Of a DNA stretch of 64,000 nucleotides, positions 1 to 8,336 are shown one piece after another. This DNA is from an uncultured Oscillospiraceae bacterium (GTDB lineage Bacteria; Bacillota; Clostridia; Oscillospirales; Oscillospiraceae): contig CAKUED010000011.1 in NCBI GenBank assembly GCA_934646005.1, positions 1 through 64,000 of the forward strand, read 5' to 3'. A program made the translations under genes and the position numbers. The notes under the pieces were generated by a model, which did not search any database, was not told the DNA's origin, and was given only the letters and a program-made list of their open reading frames with translations. How positions within the stretch are numbered: the stretch's first letter is position 1; every line of letters starts with the position of its first letter.

Positions 1-855
1 ATGCTCCAGCATGACCGCCAGCTCAAGTTCATGGCGGCAAATCTTGAAAAGAAAATTCGTCAGGAGCTGGAAAAGCTGCTGAAAAATGACCGCGAAAAGT
101 ACGAAAAGGTCTATGCCGCGTTCGGGCTTCAGCTCAAATACGGCGTGGTCGCGCAGTACGGCGAAAAGAAGGATGTACTGCAGGACCTGCTGCTGTTCTG
201 GTCGCAGAAGGAAAACAAGCTCGTCTCCCTCAAGGAGTACACCGACGCGATGCCGGAAGGGCAGCCGCATATCTACTACGCCAGCGGCGAGAGTCGCGAG
301 CGCCTTGCCCAGCTCCCGCAGCTTGAGCAGCTGAAAGCGAAGGGCTACGACGTGCTGCTGCTGACCGACGAGGTCGATGAGTTCGTTGTGCAGACCTTGC
401 AGAAATACGCCGACCACGACTTCCTCAGCGCCACGGCGAAGGACCTCGGTCTTGCCAGCGAGGAGGAGAAGAAGGCGGTCGAGGAGAAGGCGGAGCAGGC
501 GAAGCCGACGCTCGAGTTTGTGAAGGAAACGCTCGGCGACAAGGTCTCGCAGGTGCGCCTGAGCACGAATCTCGGCAGCCATCCTGTCTGCATCGTGCCC
601 GCCGAAGGCATGAGCTTTGAGATGGAGAAGTACTTTAAGCGGCTGAACCCGGACATGGGCATGAAGGCGGAGCGCATTCTGGAGCTGAACGCCGACCATC
701 CCGTGTTTGCTGCCCTGCAGCTCGCCACGGCGCAAGACCCGGAAAAGGCGAAAAAATACGCCCACATCCTCTACACACAGGCGCTGCTGATGGCAGACCT
801 CCCGGTGGACGACCCGTCCAATTACACCGACCTCGTCTGCGAGCTGATGCAGTAA
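1..855 (+). CDS. htpG: Molecular chaperone HtpG (Hsp90), C-terminal part, 5' truncated by window edge
   Basis: This is the last 284 residues of a bacterial Hsp90, an ATP-driven cytoplasmic chaperone dimer. The reading frame is open from base 1 and its first methionine is internal: the visible protein begins at a segment like the SRE-x-LQ region of HtpG middle domains, and the family is usually about 600-640 residues, so the ATPase domain lies outside the window. Recognisable family blocks are the LLFWSQKE-x-K region with LKEY, the IYYASGES block and the LTDEVDEF block of the middle domain, followed by a C-terminal dimerisation region containing ERILELNADHP. A strong bidirectional hairpin terminator follows 11 bases after the stop. 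No frameshift is seen. Confidence 0.95.
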   Translation: MLQHDRQLKFMAANLEKKIRQELEKLLKNDREKYEKVYAAFGLQLKYGVVAQYGEKKDVLQDLLLFWSQKENKLVSLKEYTDAMPEGQPHIYYASGESRERLAQLPQLEQLKAKGYDVLLLTDEVDEFVVQTLQKYADHDFLSATAKDLGLASEEEKKAVEEKAEQAKPTLEFVKETLGDKVSQVRLSTNLGSHPVCIVPAEGMSFEMEKYFKRLNPDMGMKAERILELNADHPVFAALQLATAQDPEKAKKYAHILYTQALLMADLPVDDPSNYTDLVCELMQ

Positions 856-865
856 ACACTATTAT

Positions 866-902
866 AAAAATACGCACCGCCGCTTGGCGGTGCGTATTTT
901 TT
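866..902. terminator. Bidirectional rho-independent terminator between htpG and the O-antigen-ligase-like gene
   Basis: A perfect stem ACGCACCGCC/GGCGGTGCGT with a TTGG-type small loop sits between an A-run and a T-run, so it can act on both strands. The right T-run overlaps the stop codon of the leftward gene. Confidence 0.9.
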
Positions 903-2490
903 ACCTTACAGCGGGCTTCTTCCGCAAAAAGCCTGCCCAGATGAGCAGTCCCGCGATGAGCCAGAAGTAGACCATCATATAGGGCTCTTCAAAAATATTT
1001 TCGCCGTAGCAGTGCACCAGCACGCCGATGAGACCGGCGAACATTCCGGCGCAGAGGGGATACATCGGCTTTTCCTCGGTTTTGCGGCATTTTGCCGTGC
1101 GGTAGAGCGAGTGCAGCGCCGCCGCGATCATGCCCAGCATCATCAAAATGAACGATGCCAGCCCCAGCCAGCCCATTTCCACAAGAATTTTGAGATAGTA
1201 GTTATCCATGTAGAAATAGTCCACACCGTCGAGTACCTGATTCTGCATCGCCACCGCGCCGCCGAACATGCCAAGCCCAAAGCCCGTGGCGGGGTTGACG
1301 CTCGCCAGATGCGAAAGACCGTTTTCCCAGCGTCCGGCGCGCCCGCCGTTCGTATTCGCGGCGACGAAATCGTCGGTGAACAAAAATCCGATGCGCGTGC
1401 GCACGAACGGGACGAGCACCAGCACGCAGGCAGCAGCCAGCAGCAGCCAGAAAAGCCTGCGATCGACCAGCAGGATGAACGTCACGATCGCCGCCGCCAT
1501 GGCGACCCACGCGCCGCGCGACATGGTAAACAGGCACGCCACGCACATCACGAGCGCCGCCAGCCATGCGCACGCCTGCACCGCCGGACGCTTGGTGTGA
1601 TACGCCAGCGCGACGGTCATCGGCACGAACAGCACCATGAAATCGCCCATGATGTTTGGGCTGCCGAAGATGGAGTACACACGCGTGCGCACAGCGGTCT
1701 CCGCCGCGGCGACCCAGTTGGAGGGCATCGGCACGCCGACGATATACTGATAAATGCCATGCAGCGCCAGCACGAACGCCACCGCGCAGAGCGTGATATA
1801 CACCCGCATAAAGTCGCGGTCATTTTGCACCAGACGCGTAATGAGGAAGAACCAGAGGATATATTGCACCGTCGCGCGGTAGCCGGAGAGCTGGATGGCG
1901 GGGTAGGGGTCCACGATGCTCATGAGCACCAGCCCGACCACGATAAACACCGCCACCGGCAGGTCGAGAGGATTTGCGCCGATGGCAAGCGGCTGCCTGC
2001 GCCCTGTGCGCTGCCAGATGATCCAGAACAGGCAGAACAGGATCAGCAGCTCGTCCCATACAGACGCGAGCAGCGCGATTTGCAGTACGTCGCGCAGCAG
2101 CCAGTCAATGCAGACGTAGCAGCCCAAAATCGTCAAAATCAGCCCCTGCATCCCGTCCGAGAATGCCCAGCCGATGATGCGGCTTTTGGAGAGCGCGCGG
2201 CAAAGTCCGCGCCAAATGTGACCGATAAGGCTTGCCTCCCACCAGCGGCGCGGCGCGCTCCACCCGGCAAGGCGGGTATTGACCTGCGTACACAGCCGTG
2301 CGGCGTTGGAGTTTGCCACATACGCGTCCGGCGCGCCGAGACGGCGAACGAAAAACGCCCGCGTACCGCTTGCGCGCCAACAGCGCGAGACCGCGCCGAA
2401 AATGGCGCTGCCGCCCGCCGTGCGGTGCAGCCACGTACCGATCGCCAGCAGAATGCGCACGACCACGCTGCCTTCCAGCATCCCGGTCAT
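901..2490 (-). CDS. O-antigen ligase/polymerase family membrane protein (Wzy_C domain)
   Basis: A 529-residue polytopic membrane protein with about ten hydrophobic segments from residue 115 onward. Between the last membrane spans lies a loop with the pattern GFGLGMFGG and YMDNYYLKILVEMGWLG, typical of the Wzy_C (O-antigen ligase/polymerase) family, whose members join or polymerise lipid-linked glycans at the outer face of the membrane. In a Gram-positive setting the likely substrate is a secondary wall polymer rather than LPS; that is inference from the neighbouring csaB. The first 110 residues are arginine-rich and not strongly hydrophobic. Its ATG overlaps the stop of the upstream DUF4330 gene (ATGA), so the two are probably translationally coupled. 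Confidence 0.85.
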   Translation of the reverse strand: MTGMLEGSVVVRILLAIGTWLHRTAGGSAIFGAVSRCWRASGTRAFFVRRLGAPDAYVANSNAARLCTQVNTRLAGWSAPRRWWEASLIGHIWRGLCRALSKSRIIGWAFSDGMQGLILTILGCYVCIDWLLRDVLQIALLASVWDELLILFCLFWIIWQRTGRRQPLAIGANPLDLPVAVFIVVGLVLMSIVDPYPAIQLSGYRATVQYILWFFLITRLVQNDRDFMRVYITLCAVAFVLALHGIYQYIVGVPMPSNWVAAAETAVRTRVYSIFGSPNIMGDFMVLFVPMTVALAYHTKRPAVQACAWLAALVMCVACLFTMSRGAWVAMAAAIVTFILLVDRRLFWLLLAAACVLVLVPFVRTRIGFLFTDDFVAANTNGGRAGRWENGLSHLASVNPATGFGLGMFGGAVAMQNQVLDGVDYFYMDNYYLKILVEMGWLGLASFILMMLGMIAAALHSLYRTAKCRKTEEKPMYPLCAGMFAGLIGVLVHCYGENIFEEPYMMVYFWLIAGLLIWAGFLRKKPAVR

Positions 2491-2942
2491 TGACTGACCT
2501 CCATGCCGCTGATGATGCCTGTCATTTCAAATTCACTTGTTTTCACGATATACTCGTAGCCTACACGGACCTCCTGCGAGCCGACCTTGTACACATAGCC
2601 AGCGTAGGTCGCGTCCGCCTGAACGGTCACATAGAGCGTAAAATGCTCCGCGTCCGTCTGCACGGCGGTGGCGGACAGGATGTAGGCATCCACCAGCTTG
2701 CCGCTGTTCGTGAGCTGCGCACCCTCCTGTGCGGCGGCAAAGTCACACACGTCCCGCGGCACGTCCTCAAACAGGACGGTATATTGCAGCGTGTGCTTTT
2801 CGCTTGTTGCGGCCTCCGCCGCCCTGCTGCCGCCGAGCTTCCAGACGGCGACAAAAACGACTGCCAGAATGAGCACGATCACGAGCAGGTCGATCAGGTT
2901 GAGCTTCCCGAACAGCCGCCCTTTTTCGTCGATGATCTTCAT
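2487..2942 (-). CDS. DUF4330 family single-pass membrane protein
   Basis: A 151-residue protein starting MKIIDEKGRLFGKLN, one hydrophobic span at about residues 16-34, then an extracytoplasmic domain of about 110 residues. The start at 2942 is chosen over the longer open frame because GGGAGG lies just upstream and the DUF4330 family begins with this IDEKGRLFGK motif. DUF4330 proteins are found in Clostridia next to wall-polysaccharide genes; the function is not known. Here it heads a two-gene leftward operon with the O-antigen-ligase-like gene and is divergent from the csaB fusion gene. Confidence 0.8.
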   Translation of the reverse strand: MKIIDEKGRLFGKLNLIDLLVIVLILAVVFVAVWKLGGSRAAEAATSEKHTLQYTVLFEDVPRDVCDFAAAQEGAQLTNSGKLVDAYILSATAVQTDAEHFTLYVTVQADATYAGYVYKVGSQEVRVGYEYIVKTSEFEMTGIISGMEVSQ

Positions 2943-2968
2943 GGATTGCCTCCCAGATTCGTTTTGGA

Positions 2969-2997
2969 TTGATTCCGGCGCGATTATGCGGTATAAT
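2969..2997 (+). promoter_or_regulatory. Sigma-A-type promoter for the csaB-glycosyltransferase operon
   Basis: TTGATT at 2969 and a perfect TATAAT at 2992 are separated by 17 bases. The expected start near 3004 gives a leader of about 70 bases before the ATG at 3074. It faces a leftward promoter placed a few bases downstream. Confidence 0.7.
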
Positions 2998-3014
2998 GAC
3001 GCCATACAAAGCAC

Positions 3015-3043
3015 ATTTTAACGGATTTTACTCCAGGTTACAA
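3015..3043 (-). promoter_or_regulatory. Sigma-A-type promoter for the DUF4330 operon
   Basis: Read on the minus strand, TTGTAA (3043-3038) and TAAAAT (3020-3015) are spaced by 17 bases. Transcription would start near 3008 and run left through the opposing promoter. Confidence 0.6.
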
Positions 3044-3073
3044 GTCTGACTTTATGAAACAGGGGAAACGGGC

Positions 3074-5284
3074 ATGAAAATTATCACCCTCATCTCCGGC
3101 GGCGACGTCGGCGGCGCGAAAACGCACGTCCTGTCGCTGCTGGAAGGGCTGGGCAAAACGCAGACCGTGCGGCTCGTCTGCTTTACCGACGGACCGTTTG
3201 CCGACGAGGCGCGTGAGCTTGGCATCGACACCGAAATTTTATCCGGCGGCATTCGGCAGACCATCCGCGCGCTCACGGAGGAAATTCGCCGCGAGGGCTT
3301 TGAGATCGTCCACTGCCACGGCTCACGAGCGAATATGACGGGCGCGATTTTGCGCCGGAAAATTCATGTGCCTATCGTGACGACGGTGCACAGCGACTAC
3401 CGGCTGGACTACCTCGGAAGGCCCTTCCACCGGCTGACCTACGGCACGATCAACACCATTGCGCTGCGGCTGTTTGATTATCATATCGGCGTATCCGACG
3501 CGATGGCGCAGCTTCTCATCTCGCGCGGCTTTGACCCGCAGACGATGTTCTCCATTTATAACGGCGTCGATTTTACGCCCCGCGTGCCCGCGAAAACGCG
3601 GGAGGAATACTGCGCGGCACTGGGGCTGAGCCTGCCCAAAAACGCTGTGGTATACGGCATCGCGGCGCGGCTATCGGCGGTGAAGGACATCGGCACGCTC
3701 ATCCGCGCGTTCGGCAAAAGCGCGGCGGCGGCAAACAATATCCGCCTCATCATCGCGGGCGACGGCGAACAGCGCGCCGAGCTGGAAACGCTTGCGAAGG
3801 ACGCCTGCCCGCCGGGAAGCTATGTGTTCGCGGGCTGGGAGTCCGATATGGACAGCTTTTATAACGCGCTGGATGTGAACACGCTCACGTCGCTGTCCGA
3901 AACGTTCCCGTATGCGCTTACCGAGGGCGCGCGGATGCACTGCGCGACCATCGCGTCGAACGTGGGCGGCGTGCCGTATCTGATCGAAAACGGTGTGACG
4001 GGGCTGCTGTTTGAGCCGCGCGACGTGGATGCGCTCAGCGCGCACATCACCTCCCTCGCGCAAAACGCCGCGCTGCGCCGCCAGCTTGCCGAGAGCCTAT
4101 ACGAGCGCGCGTCCGAAAAATTCTCCATTGACGCCACCATCGCGCACCAGCTCGAGATCTACGAGACCATCCTCCGCCGCGCGCGCACCGGCAAGCGGAA
4201 GCGCGCCGGTGTGATGATCTGCGGTGCGTATGGCAAGGGCAACGCCGGGGACGACGCGATCCTGAAAGCGATCCTGCGCCAGATGCGCGCCATTGACTGC
4301 GATATGCCCATCTGTGTGCTCTCGCACAACCCCATGCAGACGCGCCTGCGCTATCATGTGGATTCCGTGCACGTCTTTGATCCCTTCGCGTTTTATCCCC
4401 GGATGTGCCGCACCAAGCTCTATATTAACGGCGGCGGCAGCCTCATTCAGGATCAGACGAGCACGCGGTCGCTGCAATATTACCTCGCCAGCATCCGCCT
4501 TGCCAAACTCGCGGGCTGCCGCGTGCTGATGTACGGCTGCGGTATCGGTCCTGTGAACGTCCCGGCAAACCGCCGCGCCGCCGCGCGCGTGATGAACCGC
4601 TGCGTGGACGCCATCACGCTGCGTGAGGACCTGTCCGCGCAGGAGCTTCAGGCGATGGGCGTGACGCGCCCGAAGGTGTATGTCACCGCCGACCCGGCGC
4701 TGCTGCTCACGCCCGGAAGTGAGCGCGCGGTGGACAGCTTCCTGCTCGGCAATGGGCTTGACCCGGCAGGGCAGTACGCACTGTTTGTCCTGCGTCCGTG
4801 GCAGGGCTTTGACGAAAAATTCCCGGCGCTGGTCGATGCTGCAAATTATGTAAACCAGAAATACGGACTCACGCCCGTCTTTTTCTGCCTCGAGCCGGAG
4901 CGTGATCTGCCGCCCTCGCGCCGTGTTTCGGAGGCGCTGCACTGCAGGAACTTCATCCTGTCCACCCCGCAGGACGAGCAGTATATCATCGGCATGATGC
5001 AGAAAATGCAGCTGGTCGTGTCGATGCGCCTGCATACGCTCATTTTCGCGTCCAGCGTCGGGACGCCGCTCGTGGCGCTGTCGTATGACCCGAAGGTCAC
5101 GGGCTTTATGCACTACATCGGGCAGAAGCACTGCATCGATTTTGCAGATGTGACGACCAAAGCGTTGCGTGCGCAGATCGACGCGGCGCTCACGCAGAGC
5201 GAGCCGTACAGCGTGGCGCATCTGCACGCGCTGGCGCAGGAAAACGCCGCCGTCGCGCGGCAGCTTTTGGAGGAAACGACATGA
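3074..5284 (+). CDS. csaB: GT4 glycosyltransferase fused to polysaccharide pyruvyl transferase CsaB
   Basis: A 736-residue two-domain protein. Residues 1 to about 370 form a GT-B glycosyltransferase of family 4: an N-terminal ISGGDVGGAKTHV motif, a VHCHGSRAN segment, a nucleotide-sugar region near SDMDSFYNALDV and the E-x7-E-like SLSETFPYALTEG motif. Residues from about 377 carry the CsaB fold: ICGAYGKGNAGDDAIL, INGGGSLIQDQTS, YGCGIGP and a late VSMRLHTLIFA motif. CsaB adds ketal-linked pyruvate to secondary cell-wall polysaccharide, and pyruvylated polymer is the ligand of SLH domains. CsaB is usually about 360 residues, so the length fits a clean fusion. The stop overlaps the next glycosyltransferase start (ATGA). 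Confidence 0.88.
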   Translation: MKIITLISGGDVGGAKTHVLSLLEGLGKTQTVRLVCFTDGPFADEARELGIDTEILSGGIRQTIRALTEEIRREGFEIVHCHGSRANMTGAILRRKIHVPIVTTVHSDYRLDYLGRPFHRLTYGTINTIALRLFDYHIGVSDAMAQLLISRGFDPQTMFSIYNGVDFTPRVPAKTREEYCAALGLSLPKNAVVYGIAARLSAVKDIGTLIRAFGKSAAAANNIRLIIAGDGEQRAELETLAKDACPPGSYVFAGWESDMDSFYNALDVNTLTSLSETFPYALTEGARMHCATIASNVGGVPYLIENGVTGLLFEPRDVDALSAHITSLAQNAALRRQLAESLYERASEKFSIDATIAHQLEIYETILRRARTGKRKRAGVMICGAYGKGNAGDDAILKAILRQMRAIDCDMPICVLSHNPMQTRLRYHVDSVHVFDPFAFYPRMCRTKLYINGGGSLIQDQTSTRSLQYYLASIRLAKLAGCRVLMYGCGIGPVNVPANRRAAARVMNRCVDAITLREDLSAQELQAMGVTRPKVYVTADPALLLTPGSERAVDSFLLGNGLDPAGQYALFVLRPWQGFDEKFPALVDAANYVNQKYGLTPVFFCLEPERDLPPSRRVSEALHCRNFILSTPQDEQYIIGMMQKMQLVVSMRLHTLIFASSVGTPLVALSYDPKVTGFMHYIGQKHCIDFADVTTKALRAQIDAALTQSEPYSVAHLHALAQENAAVARQLLEETT

Positions 5285-6429
5285 AAAAGATCATCTGTCT
5301 TGCCACCTCACCGTGGTATCCTATCCCCACGCGCAAGCAGCAGGTGATGAGCCGCCTGCCGGACGCGGAGATCCTCTACTTTGACCCGGCGGTCAGCCTC
5401 ATCGCGCCGTTTAAGGACAAGTCCGCGTGGAAGCAGCTCACAAAGTATCACAAACAGGGCGACAAGCCGCAGGAGAATATCACCGTGTACAGCCTGCCGC
5501 CCGTGCTGCCGTTTTTCTACAAGAGCCGCTTCATCAACAAGCTCAACCAGCGCCGCGCGGCGGCGTTTATCCGCAAAAAAATGAAGCAGCACGGCTTTGA
5601 GGATGCCGTTCTCTGGGTCTACTCGCCCGTCTGCTGCGATTGCGTGGATCATATCCCGCACGCTGCGCTCGTCTATGACTGCGTGGACCGCCACTCCGCC
5701 TACGGCGGGCTGATGAACCCGGAACTGGTGGACGCGATGGAGCTGGAGCTGGCGGGCAAGTGCAGCCGCGTGTTCGCCACCGCCGAGCCGCTGGCAAAGC
5801 GGTTGACGGCGGCGAATGAAAAGACCGCCTTCATCCCCAACGGCGCGAATTACGAGCGCTTTGTGCAGGCGAACACCGAGCAGCCCGTGCCAATCGACCT
5901 CAAGGACATCCCGCACCCGATCTTCGGCTTTGTCGGCGCGCTCCAGCCGTGCGTGGAGTACGGCTATGTGGAGACCGCCGCCAGGGCGCACCCGGATTGG
6001 AGCTTTGTGTTCATCGGCGGAGAAAAGCCGGGGGCAAAGCTCGACGTGCTGCGCACGCTGCAAAACGTGCATTTTCTGGGGCTCAAGCCCAACGAGCTGC
6101 TGCCGCAGTATCTGGCACATTTTGACGCGTGCCTGAATCTGTTTGCCGACAACGCCCTCAGCCGGGACGTCAGCCCCCTCAAATTCTACGAATACCTCGC
6201 CACCGGCAGACCCATCGTCTCCACGCCGCAGCCGGAGCAGGTGATGCAGTATGCGCCGCTCATTCAGGTCGCCACAAATCCTGAGGAATTTTCGGTCAAA
6301 TGCGCCGAGAGTTTACTCGACGATCTGCCGGAGCGCCGCGCCGCCCGTATGACTGCCGGTCGCAGCTGCTCGTGGGACGCGCGCGTGGCGCAGATGTGCA
6401 AATATTTACGAGACGACAAAATTTTCTGA
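5281..6429 (+). CDS. GT-B glycosyltransferase of wall polysaccharide synthesis
   Basis: A 382-residue cytoplasmic enzyme without membrane spans. The N-terminus MKKIICLATSPWYPIPTRKQ and the central VYDCVDRHSAYGG, FIPNGANYERF and FGFVGALQPCVEYG segments are typical of GT-B glycosyltransferases of the teichuronic-acid TuaH-like group; the donor-binding region near DVSPLKFYEYLATGRPIV has the usual late glutamate. Donor and acceptor are not predictable from sequence. It starts inside the csaB-fusion stop codon, so the two are coupled, and a strong terminator follows directly, closing a two-gene operon probably for a pyruvylated secondary wall polymer. Confidence 0.8.
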   Translation: MKKIICLATSPWYPIPTRKQQVMSRLPDAEILYFDPAVSLIAPFKDKSAWKQLTKYHKQGDKPQENITVYSLPPVLPFFYKSRFINKLNQRRAAAFIRKKMKQHGFEDAVLWVYSPVCCDCVDHIPHAALVYDCVDRHSAYGGLMNPELVDAMELELAGKCSRVFATAEPLAKRLTAANEKTAFIPNGANYERFVQANTEQPVPIDLKDIPHPIFGFVGALQPCVEYGYVETAARAHPDWSFVFIGGEKPGAKLDVLRTLQNVHFLGLKPNELLPQYLAHFDACLNLFADNALSRDVSPLKFYEYLATGRPIVSTPQPEQVMQYAPLIQVATNPEEFSVKCAESLLDDLPERRAARMTAGRSCSWDARVAQMCKYLRDDKIF

Positions 6430-6436
6430 CCTTCGC

Positions 6437-6471
6437 CACACCGCGGCAGCCGCCGCGGTGTGATTTTTTTT
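6437..6471 (+). terminator. Rho-independent terminator after the glycosyltransferase operon
   Basis: Perfect 11-bp stem CACACCGCGGC/GCCGCGGTGTG with loop AGCC, followed by an A and eight T residues. Confidence 0.9.
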
Positions 6472-6537
6472 CGCGCCGTGTTTTCTTTTTGGGGCGTGTG
6501 TGATATAGTAGTAATAACTATCCGCACGGAGGCGTTT

Positions 6538-7446
6538 ATGACACAGGATCATGCTCTTTTTGACGCGCTGAGCGCGGCGTGCCCCGATGTGCGCGTGCTG
6601 GCGGACGAGGCGCTGGCGCGGCATACGTCGTTTCGCATCGGCGGACCGGCGCAGTGCTTTGCGCAGCCGAAAACCGCCGAAGAACTGGCGGCGCTTCTGC
6701 GCGCGTGCCAGACGCTTGGCGTGCAGCCGCGTGTGCTCGGCGCGGGGACGAACGTGCTTGCGCCCGACGCGGGAACGGACGGCGTTGTGCTGTGTACAAA
6801 AGACGCGCTGACGGGGCTTTCGCATGAAGGCAGCACCATCCGCGCCATGGCGGGGCAGACGCTTGCGCAGGCGGCGGTGTACGCGCGCGATCTGGGGCTG
6901 TCTGGCTTGGAATTTGCCCATGGCATCCCCGGCACGGTCGGCGGCGGTGTGTATATGAACGCGGGCGCTTACGGCGGCGAGCTCGCGCAGGTCTGCCGCC
7001 GCGTGGGCGTGATGACAATCGACGGCGAGACGCGCGAACTTTGCGAAGACGAGCTGAAATTCGGCTACCGCACGAGCATTTTTGAGACACTGGGTGCGAT
7101 CATTCTCTGGGCAGAGTTCACGCTCACGCCCGCAGACCCGGACGCCATCCGCGCGCGGATGCAGGAGCTGATGCAAAAGCGACGCGCCAGCCAGCCGCTT
7201 GATCTTCCGTCGGCGGGCAGCGCGTTTAAGCGCCCGCAGACGGGCTATGCCGCGCAGATGATCGACGAGGCGGGGCTTCGCGGCTATCGCTGCGGCGGCG
7301 CTGCCGTTTCGGAAAAGCACGCGGGCTTTATCGTAAATCTCGGCGGCGCGACGGCGCGGGATGTGCGGGCGGTCATTCAGGGCGTACAGCAGACGGTTCT
7401 CACGCGCACCGGCGTGCGGCTTGAGCCGGAAATTCGTATCTGGTAG
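6538..7446 (+). CDS. murB: UDP-N-acetylenolpyruvoylglucosamine reductase
   Basis: A 302-residue cytoplasmic flavoenzyme that reduces UDP-GlcNAc-enolpyruvate with NADPH to UDP-MurNAc, the second committed step of peptidoglycan precursor synthesis. Seen: the FAD-binding HTSFRIGGPA and LGAGTNVLAPDAG motifs, GIPGTVGGGVYMNAGAYGGE, FGYRTSIF, and the type-II ending GSAFKRP with IDEAGLRGYRCGGAAVS and KHAGFIVN. ATG 6538 is chosen because GGAGG stands 5 bases upstream; a weak promoter candidate (TATAGT at 6504) lies in the short gap after the previous terminator. It is followed closely by rapZ and whiA, the usual order in Bacillota. Confidence 0.95.
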   Translation: MTQDHALFDALSAACPDVRVLADEALARHTSFRIGGPAQCFAQPKTAEELAALLRACQTLGVQPRVLGAGTNVLAPDAGTDGVVLCTKDALTGLSHEGSTIRAMAGQTLAQAAVYARDLGLSGLEFAHGIPGTVGGGVYMNAGAYGGELAQVCRRVGVMTIDGETRELCEDELKFGYRTSIFETLGAIILWAEFTLTPADPDAIRARMQELMQKRRASQPLDLPSAGSAFKRPQTGYAAQMIDEAGLRGYRCGGAAVSEKHAGFIVNLGGATARDVRAVIQGVQQTVLTRTGVRLEPEIRIW

Positions 7447-7455
7447 GTGAGGGAT

Positions 7456-8316
7456 ATGCAGTTTATCATTGTTTCCGGGCTTTCCGGCGCGGGAAAGAGT
7501 AAAGCGGCGGCGAGTCTGGAGGATCTGGGCTTTTATTGTGTGGACAATATGCCCGCGGAAATGATCCCGCAGTTTGCGCAGCTCTGCCTTGCGACCAAGG
7601 GGCGCTATGAAAAGGTCGCGCTCGTGACCGACGTGCGCGGCAGCCTGACGTTTGACACGCTCTTCCGCGCGCTCGACGCGCTGGATGAGATGAAGCTGCA
7701 CTATTCCATTTTGTTTATGGAAGCCACGACCGACGTGCTCATCAAGCGCTTTAAGGAGACGCGCCGGCTGCACCCGCTCATGCGCGACGGTACGCCGCTT
7801 TTGCAGGCGGTCGAGCGCGAGCGCGCGCTGCTTGAGCCCATCCGCAACCGCGCGGGCGTGGTCATCGACACGTCCGTGCTCTCCACCGGGAAACTGCGCG
7901 GGCTGCTCATCGACCTTGTGGACGGCGGCGTGCATGAGCGCGCGATGAATGTACGCGTCATTTCCTTTGGCTTTAAGCATGGGCTGCCGCTGGAATCCGA
8001 CCTCGTGTTCGACGTGCGCTTTCTTCCCAATCCCTATTACATCCCCGAGCTGCGCGATCAGACCGGGCTGGACGAGCCTGTGCGCAGCTTCGTGTTCCAA
8101 TACCAGCAGACGCGCGACTACATAGAAAAGCTCCAGGAGCTGCTTGCCATGACGCTGCCGCAGTATCTGGAGGAGGGCAAAACAAATCTCGTCATCTCCG
8201 TCGGCTGCACGGGCGGGCATCACCGCTCCGTCGCCGTGGCGCAGGCGATCGCTGACTTTACCGCCAAGCGCGGCTACACGACTTCGGTCAGTCACAGAGA
8301 TATAGGACGCATTTGA
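7456..8316 (+). CDS. rapZ: RapZ/YvcJ family nucleotide-binding protein
   Basis: A 286-residue P-loop protein with Walker A GLSGAGKSKAA at residues 8-18, a Walker-B-like VTDVRGS, and the conserved C-terminal domain with VISFGFKHG and the ending SVGCTGGHHRSVAVAQ. In Proteobacteria RapZ controls GlmS small RNAs; in Bacillus the orthologue YvcJ hydrolyses nucleotides and affects competence, so the role here is uncertain. ATG 7456 has GGTGAGG before it; an in-frame GTG at 7447 has no ribosome site. The gene follows murB after 9 bases and precedes whiA. The gene yvcK (glmR), commonly found between rapZ and whiA, is absent here. Confidence 0.92.
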   Translation: MQFIIVSGLSGAGKSKAAASLEDLGFYCVDNMPAEMIPQFAQLCLATKGRYEKVALVTDVRGSLTFDTLFRALDALDEMKLHYSILFMEATTDVLIKRFKETRRLHPLMRDGTPLLQAVERERALLEPIRNRAGVVIDTSVLSTGKLRGLLIDLVDGGVHERAMNVRVISFGFKHGLPLESDLVFDVRFLPNPYYIPELRDQTGLDEPVRSFVFQYQQTRDYIEKLQELLAMTLPQYLEEGKTNLVISVGCTGGHHRSVAVAQAIADFTAKRGYTTSVSHRDIGRI

Positions 8317-8336
8317 TAGATAGAAAGGAGACGCGT

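Noticed and set aside
1012-2493. 493-codon frame antisense to the O-antigen-ligase-like gene
   Set aside because: His/Gln/Arg-rich composition, no motif, and the opposite strand encodes a clear membrane protein.
6406-8295. 629-codon open frame antisense to murB and rapZ
   Set aside because: It covers two well-defined genes and a terminator and shows no domain.
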